Program-made: the position numbers and the translations under genes | Shown: in pieces, positions 55,513 through 64,000 of the stretch | Position numbering within the stretch: the stretch's first letter is position 1 | Layout: the number at the start of each line of letters is the position of its first letter | Notes under the pieces: model-generated | The model's input: the letters and a program-made list of their open reading frames with translations, nothing else | The model's database searches: none | Told to the model about the DNA's origin: nothing | Assembly: GCA_024364735.1 (NCBI GenBank) | Contig: JAGFNQ010005640.1 | Coordinates: 186,001-250,000, forward strand | Length of the DNA: 64,000 nucleotides | From: Boesenbergia rotunda | Lineage: Eukaryota; Streptophyta; Magnoliopsida; Zingiberales; Zingiberaceae | Direction of reading: 5' to 3'

Positions 55513-57797
55513 TGTTAGTGATATGAGAGAAGTGTCCTAAGGCAATCGCCTTATGATTGTAAACATTTATTTTAATAAATAATAATTCACTATTTGAGTA
55601 TACATGTTTGTGTATTTGATTGGGATCTTAAACTCATCTACTGAATGTCCTCAATACAACTCACAGCATAAGAGAATTTGTGATGGGATCACAACTTGTG
55701 ATTATCTCTATATGTGCAAATGTGAAGTATTGAAAATATCCCTAGTCGATGAATTGATAAAAACGGACACTATCAATTCTGTTGAGACTAGCATGGGTTA
55801 TTCTCTAATCAGCTGATTCTCACTGGCTGGTGACATTGGGATGTCCGGAGATAAACATGGATGCTAGTTAAGGGAACTAGTTCATTGGAGTGACTAGCTG
55901 TAAAACTTCATATGGTTATCTATATAGATATGTCAATGAAGTTCTTACTGCAGCTTAAGTGCGATGTTCCTTTGACTTGCGGTGTTCAAGTCATCTTGGT
56001 CATGGAGACTTATACTTTAACATCTTAAGCAAGCATCTCCAAGGAGGTGTGGACCCAGGATGATTGGGTATAAGCCAAAGTGCCCGAAGATGTTTGAACA
56101 GCCTACAAAGGATTCACCACTCCTTGCGAGGAGATATATACCCAGGCCTATCGTCGGATTGTTACTCAAAAACCTCTGGCCAGAGTATATCATGTTTAGA
56201 GTGCGAGTCTCTAAAATACATGAGAGTAATTAGAAATCCAATGGACGAGAAAGACACTACTTAGGCTAGGTGTGACGTAGTCAGCCTAGTGGGGACTGAC
56301 ACCATAGACCGTGTCCTGAACCAAGTGGGTATAAGGTGGTGAAGGGAATGGGGCACGATTCATTAGAGCTGCTGAAGGGTTTCAGAATAATTTCTTCTGA
56401 GGTCAAACCGTTGATCTTTCGATTAATTGGGGGTCATGATGTACTACTAGGTGCCACTCATGACCGTTCTATAATTGGTTGATTATAGACGGCCAACATA
56501 AATCGAAAGCCTATTTAGTCACACGCACTACGAGTAATCCGAGGGATTTAAAACGAGTTGAAAATTAGATTTTCCGATCAAGAGAAATAAGTCGAATCTG
56601 AGTTAATCAGAGGCGCAATGGAAGCTAAAAATGGCTAAGTCTTTTGAAGGCTTTTTGGGCGAATTAAATGGGTTTAATTCGCGATCGGTTCGGGTTGTTT
56701 TGGCCGACCAAAGAGGGTGTCCACCCTCTTGGTGTTGGCCGGCCATTAAAGGGAGAAAAACCAATTTAATTGGTTTAATTAATAAAATAAATCTAGTGTG
56801 ATTTATTTTATAAATTATGGATAAATAAATTTGTATAAAGAAATTTATATAAATAAATTTGTAGAAATTTATTCTTTTTATGGAAGTTAAAATAATCCAT
56901 GAATTGGTTTATTTTAATTTTATAAAATCAATTATGAATTGATTTTTTCATAATAAGAAAGTTTATAAATTTCTTATAAAATTTATTCCATAATTTAAAG
57001 AGAAGAAGAATTTGTTTTATTATAAATTAGTTATAATAAGACTCAGCTTAAACGGAATAATTAATAAGAGAATTTATAAGATAAATTTCTTATAACTAAT
57101 TCCGTTAATTCCGTTAAGAGGGAGACTTGGCAAGGGAGATGCTACTATATAAAGGAACCAAAGGCAAGCCCTTAATTCCAATAGAGTTGTCAAGAGAAGT
57201 AGCTCCCTCTCTTTCTCTTCTCCTTTCTCTTCTCCCCACCTAGGGCCAGCGCCCTCTTGGAGTTTTAGGGCCGGCGCCCTCTTGAAGAACTAGGGCCGGC
57301 GCAACCCTCTCCTCCCCTTGTGAGTTGCCGTGAGCTTCAACAAGAAGGAGAAACCAAACAAGAAGAAGAAGAAGCGGATAGCGACTCCTCTCTTCCCGGA
57401 ATTCAATTCCGTTTTCTTGGTGGTTAGTTTCCCTTTCCTCTCTTGATCTTTCTTGTTGTGCCTATAGAGAATCTAGTAGTTCTCGTCGGCACAAAACTCG
57501 TGACTTTGCGAAGTCATCCCAAAGAGAACTCGGCGTGGACGCGAATAGAGGCGGAGCTTCCAAGGGACGCTACGGTTGGATCTCGTCCCTTACTTCGAGT
57601 TACGAAAGGTATAAAGTAATTTAGTTTACTTTCCCGCAAAGTTTTATTTTATGATTATGTCGAAACACCATAAGGTTGCATGCTAGATACAAAGTTAAAA
57701 TAATTTAGGAAATTATTTTATACAAATTCTTCCGCTGCACGTAAAAATTTAAAATTTTACGAACTGTATCCTTGTCAACATGCACCCGGTCCCAACA
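55513..57797 (+). repeat. 3' LTR of F3
   Basis: 2,285 bp, the same length as the 5' LTR. Differences seen are in GAAAATTAGATTTT (two bases), CTCCTTTCT, GGGCCAGCG, AATTCAATTC, TTTCCCTTTC, GTGGACGCG and ATACAAAG. Confidence 0.95.
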
Positions 57798-58885
57798 GAC
57801 AAGGACATCAAAGTGGCACACGTCTTTCTACTTAGTGCATCTGCTACTTTATTTGCCTTACCAGGATGGTAAAGGATCTGACAGTCATAATCTTTCACTA
57901 ACTCAAGCCACCTTCGCTGTCTCATATTGAGGTCTTTCTGAGTGAAGAAATATTTCAGACTCTGGTGATCTGTATAAATCTTGCATTGCACTCCATACAG
58001 GTAATGTCTCCATATTTTTAGAGTGAAGACTACAGCTGCCAACTCTAGATATGAGTGGGGGTAATTCTTTTCATAATCCTTGAGTTGCCTGGAAGCATAA
58101 GCTATGACTTTGCCTTCTTGCATAAGTACGGCTCCAAGTCCTAGCTTTGATGCATCACTGTATATATCAAAGCTCTTATCACCTTCGGGTACTGTAAGAA
58201 TAGGAGCACTTGTCAGTCTCTTCTTCAACTCAAGGAAACTCTGCTCACAGTCTTCAGTCCACTCATACTTCTTATTCTTTCTGGTAAGGGTTGTAAGTGG
58301 AGAAGCTATCTTTGAAAAGTCTCCTACAAACCTTCTGTAGTACCCTGCTAAACCCAGAAAACTTCTGATCTCACTAGCATTCGTTGGTCGACTCCAGTTA
58401 CTAACTGCTTCAATCTTGGCTAGGTCTACCATAATGCCTTCTTTGGAAATGATGTGGCCTAGAAAGGCCACCTGGTCAAGCCAAAACTCACACTTTGAGA
58501 ATTTGGCGTACAACTCCCTCTGATGTAAGGTCTGCAACACTATCTTCAGGTGTTCGTCATGTTCTTCCTGAGTCTTTGAATACACTAGGATATCATCAAT
58601 GAAGGCAATGACGAACTTGTCAAGAAAATCCTTGAACACTCGATTCATTAGATCCATAAACGTCGCAGGCGCGTTTGTCACTCCAAAGGGCATGACCACA
58701 AACTCGTAGTGCCCATATCTTGTATTGAAAGCAATCCTTGGCACATCACTCTCCTTCACTTTGAGTTGATGGTAACCTGATCGCAGATCTATTTTGGAGA
58801 ACACCGTGGCTCCCTTAACTGATCGAATAAATCATCTATCCTTGGCAAGGGATATCTGTTCTTGATGGTTACCTTATTCAAGGCT
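57798..58885 (-). pseudogene. Gypsy element B pol, middle part (RT and RNase H)
   Basis: On the minus strand: FSKIDLRSGYHQLKV, YGHYEFVVMPFGVTNAPATF, the catalytic FIDDILVYS (near 58,592-58,603), KCEFWLDQVAFLGH, AGYYRRFV, then RNase H with SDASKLGLGAVLMQEG, YTDHQSLKYFFTQ and HPGKANKVADALS. It ends in MSLS at the F3 insertion site, and the frame resumes at 47,996. A TGA for CGA at about 58,882 and a lost A near 58,820 separate it from the upstream gag/protease frame. Confidence 0.93.
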
Positions 58886-60889
58886 CAATAATCTATGCAC
58901 ATTCGCATGGATCCATCTTTCTTCTTGACGAACAACACAGGAGCTCCCCAGGGTGAATGACTAGGGCGGATGAAACCCTTGTCGAGCAGCTCTTGTAACT
59001 GTTCTTGCAGCTCTTTCAGTTCTGCTGGTGCCATGCGATAAGGTGCCTTTGAAATTGGGTTGGTTCCTGGAACCAACTCAATTTCAAATTCAATTTCTCG
59101 ATTGGGAGGGAGTCCTGGTAACTCTTCAGGAAACACCTCCGGATAGTCACAGACTACCCTCACTTCCTCTTTCTTTAATCCTTCTCTTTGACTTGCATCT
59201 ACTATATGAGCTAGAAAACCAGAACACCCCTTCTCTAACATTCTCTGAGCTTGTAAGGTAGATAGGAACCTTTTTTCCTTTCTCTTTGGGTCTCCAATAA
59301 ACTCGAATGGAGGTTCTGCTTCTGGTGTGAACTTAACTTTTCTCTTGCGGCAGTCTATCGAAGCATTGTACTTGCTCAAGAAGTTCATCCCTAAAATGGC
59401 ATCGTAATCCTTCATCTCAAGGACTACCAAGTCACTGTAGAGCTCTCGGTTGGAAATCCAGATTGGTACTACCCTCAGCCTCTCAGTAGAGGTCATTACT
59501 TCCCCCGACGGTAAAGTTGTTAAGAACTCCTGACTCAATCTTTCTGGTGGGATCCCTAGCTTCTTAGAGAAAAACATGGATACAAAGGAATGGGTTGCCC
59601 CAGTATCGAATAACACAACATCATATTGGGATGAGATGAGTATTCGACCTGTGACCATAGTAGGAGAATTTGTCGCCTCTTCCTTGGTGATGGCGAAAAT
59701 TCTGGCGTTGGTCGTGGCTGGTGGGGCTTCCATTCTCGCTTGACTGAAATAGGGTCCCTCCATTGCTGGCTGTATCTGGTGCAACTGGGCTGATCCACCC
59801 CCGTACTGAAGGAGCTGTGGTGGAGGCGGCTTTGCTTTAGGACAAGCCTTGGCCAGGTGCCCTACTACTCCACAGATATAACATCCGCCAATACTCGACC
59901 GGTTAGGGCAAGCCTTCATCATATGTCCTTCTGCTCCGCAAATATGGCAACTGCTCATGCCCTGACAACATACTCCGGGATGCATCTTCCCACATTTTGG
60001 GCAAGGGGAATACTTGAGCTGCTTGCTTGACGAGCCCCCTTTATTGCCCTCAGAAGACTTCTGGTCCCACTGCTTCCTCTTGCCTGAATTTCCTTTCCAA
60101 TTTTGTTGGTTTTGAGGATTTCCTTGGGACTTCTGGGCTGATGCCTGTTGTTGTTGCACACGTGTGGCCTTTATACTATTTAAGTAGTGTTCAGTGATCA
60201 AAGCACTACTTACTAGTTCTTCCGAAGTCTGCGGTCTATTACCACCGCCAACCACATTCAGAGCTATCTGAGGCCTCAGCATCTTGAGCATTAACCTGAC
60301 CCTTTCCTTTTCAGTGCTAACTAACTCCGGGCACAAGCGAGCTAGTCGATTAAACTTCTTCACGGCTTCATCCACAGACAATTCTCCTTGACGGAACTCC
60401 GTGAATTCATCGTAGTGTTTGTTCATTACCTTCATATGAAAGTACTCCTCCAAGAACTCTGCTTCGAAATCGGCCCAGGTCATCTGACTCATATTTCACT
60501 TAGCCTTCACTCTTTCCCACCACATCCTGGCGTCTCCAGTAAGGCAGAAGGATGTGCACTTTATCTTCTCCACCTCAGGCCAGTCCAGTAGCTCCATTAT
60601 ACTTTCCACCGTTTTGAACCATGCCTGAGCATCCCATGGTTCACTTGTGCTAGAAAAATTCTCGGGCTTCAGTCTCTGCCACTGGATTAGATATGTCTCT
60701 TGTCTTACTTCTCTTGCCAGAGGTACTGGGGGAACCTCTGTCGCCACTGGTGCCACTACTTGCGCCACTGGCGCCACTGGAGGGGTAGCAGGGGTGGCCT
60801 GCTGATTAGCCATCAAGGTGGCAATGACTTGCTACTGTTCAGCAAGTTGCCTCTGAAGCTGGGCCACCACTCCTTGAAGGTCTAAGAGT
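58886..60889 (-). pseudogene. Gypsy element B gag and protease
   Basis: The gag frame is open from the junction at 60,889: MPLLDLQG, a TAG near 60,830, MANQQATPATPP, then the retrotransposon gag core (WFKTVESIMELLDWPEVEKIKC; MTWADFEAEFLEEYFHMK). A TGA replaces the Arg codon of VKAKRN near 60,494. Three zinc knuckles follow (CPKCGKMHPGVC, CHICGAEGHMMKAC, CYICGVVGHLAKAC; about 60,010-59,850), then the aspartic protease (FDTGATHSFVS, 59,610 region). The beginning of RT (FIRPSHSPWGAPVLFVKKKDG) ends at the stop at 58,885. The 5' LTR and leader are missing; the sequence instead joins an inverted RT fragment. Confidence 0.93.
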
Positions 60890-61289
60890 GGCATTATGGT
60901 AGACCCAGCCAAGATTGAAGCAGTTAGTAACTGGAGTCGACCAACGAATGCTAGTGAGATAAGAAGTTTTCTGGGTTTAGCAGGGTACTACAGAAGGTTT
61001 GTAAGAGACTTTTCAAAGATAGCTTCTCCACTTACAACCCTTACTAGAAAGAATAAGAAGTATGAGTGGACTGAAGACTGTGAGCAGAGTTTCCTTGAGT
61101 TGAAGAAGAGACTGACAAGCACTCCTATTCTTACAGTACCCGAATGTGATAAGAGCTTTGATATATACAGTGATGCATCAAAGCTAGGACTTGGAGCCGT
61201 ACTTACGCAAGAAGGCAAAGTCATAGCTTATGCTTCCAGGCAACTCAAGGATTATGAAAAGAATTACACCACTCATGATCTAGAGTTGG
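60890..61289 (+). pseudogene. Plus-strand gypsy RT/RNase H fragment, probably the rest of element A
   Basis: It reads GIMVDPAKIEAVSNW, AGYYRRFVRDF, KYEWTEDCEQSFLELKKRL, SDASKLGLGAVLTQEGKV and YTTHDLEL, cut by F4 at 61,289. It is nearly the same as the matching part of B but in the opposite orientation. The junction lies within GGCATTATG at 60,890-60,898, which fits both the RT and possibly the inverted gag start. Orientation and family match element A, interrupted at 44,437, so the simplest view is that this is A continuing after a deletion. Confidence 0.85.
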
Positions 61290-63544
61290 TGTTGGGACCG
61301 GGTGCATGTTGACATGGATACGGGTTCGTAATTTTAAAGTTTAATTACGTGCAGCGGAAGGTTTAGCATAAATAATTTCTTAAATTATTTTAACCACGTA
61401 TCTAGCATGCAACCTTAAGTTGTGGAGACATGATCATAAATTAAAATTTTGCAGAAAAGTAAACTAATTTACTTAGTACCACGAGTAACTCGAAGAAAGG
61501 GACGAGATCCAACCGTAGCGTCCCTTGGAAGCTCCGCCTCTATTCGCGTCCACGCCGAGTTCTCTTCGGGATGACTTCGCAAAGCCACGAGTTTCGTACC
61601 GACAAGAACTACTAGATTCTCCAAAGGCACGACAAGAATATCAAGAGAGGGAGATGGAAGACTAACCACCAAGTAACGGAATCAAGATCCGGGAAAGGAA
61701 GGAGTTGCGACCCGCTTCTTCTTCTTCTTTGGCACCTTCTTGGTGGAGGAGGCACACAGCAACCCTAGGAGGTGCGCCGGCCCAAGAGGATGAAGAGGGC
61801 GCCGGCCCTAGAGGAGGGAGAGGAAGAGAAGGAGAGAGACAGAGAGCTTGCTACTTAATCTCTTGATTGGAATTCAAGCCTTGCCTTGGTTCCTTTATAT
61901 AGTAGTCTCTCCATTGCCAAGTCTCCCCTTTAACGGAATTAATTTTCATAAGAAATTTATCTTATAAATTTTCATATGAATTATTCCGTTATGTCTTGTT
62001 TTATTATAACTAAATTTATAATAAAACAAACACATCTCCCCTTTTATTATGGAATAAATTTCACAAGAAATTTATTATATAAATTTTTCTTATCATGGAA
62101 AAATCAATTCATAATTGTTTTTATAAAATAAAATAAACCAATCCAAGGTTTATTTTAATTTCCATGAAAATAAATCTCTTTATATAAATTTCTTTATATG
62201 AATTTCTTTATATAATTTTCTTTATATAAATTTATTTATCCATAATTTTATAAAACAAATCGCGCTTGATTTATTTTATAATTCAAACCAAATAAATTGG
62301 TTTCCCTCCTTGTTGTGGCCGGCCAAACCAAAGAGGGTGGGACCCTCTTTGGCCGGCCAAACCAAGCCGCCTCCTCGCGAATTAAACTCATTTAATTCGT
62401 CCAATAAGCCTTCAAAAGACTTAGTCATTTTAAGCTTCCGATACGCCTCTGATTAATTCAGATTCGACTTATTTCTCTTGATCGAAAAATCTAATTTTCA
62501 ACTCGTTTTAAATCCCTCGGATTACTCGTAGTGCGTGTGACTAAATAGGCTTTCGATTTATGTTGGTCGTCTATAATCAACCAATTATAGAACTATCATG
62601 AGTGGCACCTAGTAGTACATCATGACCCCCAATTAATCGAAAGATCAACAGTTGACCTCTGAACTAATTCTGAAACCCTTCAGCAGCTATAATGAGTCGT
62701 GCCTCATTCCCTTCACCATCTTATACCCACTTGGTTCAGGACACGGTCTTTATGTGTCAGTCCCCACTAGGCTGACTACGTCACACCTAGCCCAAGTAAT
62801 GTCTTTCTCGTCCAACGGATTCTAATTACTCTCATGTTTCCTAGAGATTCATACTCAGAACATGTTATGCTCTGGCCAGAGGCTTCGAGTAACAATCCGA
62901 CGATAGGCCTTGGGTATACATCTCCTCGCAAGGAGTGGTGAATCCTTTGTAGGCTGTTCATACATCTTCAGGCACTTCGGCTTATACCCAACCATCCTGG
63001 GTCCACACCTCCTTAGAGATGCTTACTTAAGATGTCAAAGTATAAGTCTCCTTGACCAAGATGACTTGAACACCGCAAGTCAAAGGAACATCGCACTTAA
63101 GCTGCAGTAAGAACTTCACTGACATATCTATATGTAGACTACCATATGAAGTTTTACAACTAGTCACTCCAATGAACTAGTTCCCTTAACTAGCATTCAT
63201 GTTTATCTATGGACATCTCAATGTCACCAGCCAGTGAGAATCAGCTGATTAGAGAATAACCCATGTTAGTCTCAACAGAATTGATAGTGTCCGTATTCAT
63301 CAATTCATCGACTAGGGACAATTTCAATACTTCACAATTGCACATGTAGAGATAATCACTAGTTGTGAATTCATCACAAATTCTCTCATGCTGTGAATTG
63401 TATTGTGGACATTCAGTAAATGAGTTCAAGATCTCAATCAAATACATGAACATGTATACTCAAATAGTGAATATTCATTTATTAAAGTAAATGATTACAA
63501 TCATAAGGCGATTGCCTTAGGACACTTCTCTCATATTACTAACA
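61290..63544 (-). mobile_element. 3' LTR of copia element F4 (2,255 bp)
   Basis: On the minus strand it starts TGTTAGTAATATGAG at 63,544 and ends CCGGTCCCAACA at 61,290. The minus-strand TATA box is at 61,894-61,901. The left flank is GTTGG (61,285-61,289); the other TSD copy is beyond the window. AGGGCGCCGGCCC-type repeats occur near 61,778-61,812. Confidence 0.94.
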
Positions 63545-63557
63545 AACTCCCACTTGG
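63545..63557 (-). other. Polypurine tract of F4
   Basis: CCAAGTGGGAGTT on the minus strand, directly before the LTR and identical to the tract of F3. Confidence 0.8.
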
Positions 63558-63564
63558 CCTAATG

Positions 63565-64000
63565 TCAATCGCTACGGTATCCAATACCACAGGTTCTAAC
63601 ATGACCCTCAAACTTGCTTTGAGGCAAGGCCTTAGTTAAAGGATCCGCTAAATTCCTTTCAGTGGGAATTTTCTCAATTTGTATATCATTCCTACTTATA
63701 ATCTCTCTGATCAGATGATAGCGGCGAAGCACGTGTTTGGATCGCTGATGAGACCTTGGTTCCTTTGCTTGTGCAATAGCTCCATTGTTGTCGCAGTAAA
63801 CCGGTATTGCTTCATCAATGGTTGGAATCACACCAAGTTCCGAGACAAACTTCGTCATCCAGACTACTTCTTTTGCTGCTTCCGAAGCCTCTATATATTC
63901 CGCTTCCGTGGTAGAATCCGCTATAGTGTCTTGCTTGGAACTCTTCCAACATATTGCGGCTCCATTAAAAGTAAATACGTATCCAGACTGAGATTTGGAG
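63565..64000 (-). CDS. F4 RNase H, C-terminal part of copia pol (runs off the window)
   Basis: The frame is open from the window edge to the stop at 63,565-63,567. It holds SKSQSGYVFTF, the RNase H motif STTEAEYIEAS, VYCDNNGAIAQAKEP, RRYHLIREIISRNDIQIE and LADPLTKALPQSKFEG. No lesion is seen in these 145 codons, in contrast to F3, where the TTEAEY region is deleted and AQAKEP has a stop. This copy therefore shows what the working family sequence looks like. The rest of the element is outside the window. Confidence 0.92.
   Translation of the reverse strand, partial: SKSQSGYVFTFNGAAICWKSSKQDTIADSTTEAEYIEASEAAKEVVWMTKFVSELGVIPTIDEAIPVYCDNNGAIAQAKEPRSHQRSKHVLRRYHLIREIISRNDIQIEKIPTERNLADPLTKALPQSKFEGHVRTCGIGYRSD

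Larger units (their letters stand above)
47997..57797 (+). mobile_element. Complete copia element F3 (9.8 kb), very similar LTRs
   Basis: The LTRs 47,997-50,281 and 55,513-57,797 are both 2,285 bp and differ at about 8 sites by eye. The TSD GACAA is at 47,992-47,996 and 57,798-57,802. It inserted into gypsy B between the RNase H and integrase coding parts, and the gypsy frame reads across the site. It has a primer site, a 1.7-kb leader, gag/protease/integrase, RT/RNase H and a polypurine tract. The coding region has several disabling lesions even though the insertion is young. Confidence 0.96.

Overview
The window is angiosperm nuclear DNA made almost entirely of nested transposable elements. 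Evidence for a plant: Ty1/copia and Ty3/gypsy chromovirus LTR elements with tRNA-iMet type primer sites (TGGTATCAGA...), a CACTA transposon with a Ulp1-type exon set, a hAT MITE, and a captured plant-like EMC6 gene. A large-genome species is likely; I cannot name it. I found no intact host gene, tRNA or rRNA. Element boundaries below rest mainly on visible target-site duplications (TSDs). Family letters are my own labels.

Left part (1-13,335). The end of a copia element (I; RT/RNase H, polypurine tract, 3' LTR from 929) is interrupted by a 9.7-kb CACTA element (1,945-11,673, TSD CAT). The CACTA carries Ulp1-like peptidase exons, two correctly spliced exons of EMC6 and a NAC-like N-terminal fragment, all in its interior. 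It is itself interrupted by a 2.8-kb gypsy solo LTR (J, TSD TAGGA). A truncated gypsy LTR (H) follows.

Middle (13,336-41,367). A minus-strand SIRE-like element (G) with gag but no visible pol contains a copia solo LTR (L, TSD AGTAC), which contains a gypsy solo LTR (K, TSD CGATC); G also carries a hAT MITE (TSD GCCTGAAT). G abuts a broken chromodomain gypsy element (C, minus). C is split by a SIRE-like solo LTR (D), which is split by a complete 14.8-kb SIRE-like copia element (E, TSD TGATC). E has gag, pol and a third, intron-containing ORF, and is itself split by a copia solo LTR (F1, TSD CTATA).

Right part (41,368-64,000). C is also split by a copia F LTR (F2), split in turn by a plus-strand gypsy element (A). 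A is split by a minus-strand gypsy element (B), which is split by a complete copia element (F3, 9.8 kb, TSD GACAA) whose LTRs differ at about 8 of 2,285 positions. A fragment of plus-strand gypsy RT, probably the rest of A, then runs into a minus-strand F element (F4) that leaves the window.

The most unusual signal is not a gene. LTRs of two unrelated superfamilies (SIRE-like copia D and E; gypsy A, B and H) carry clusters of short inverted repeats. Their arms change in a compensatory way while the loop stays constant, and whole hairpin units are gained or lost between copies. In E one of these arrays recurs immediately upstream of the spliced third ORF.
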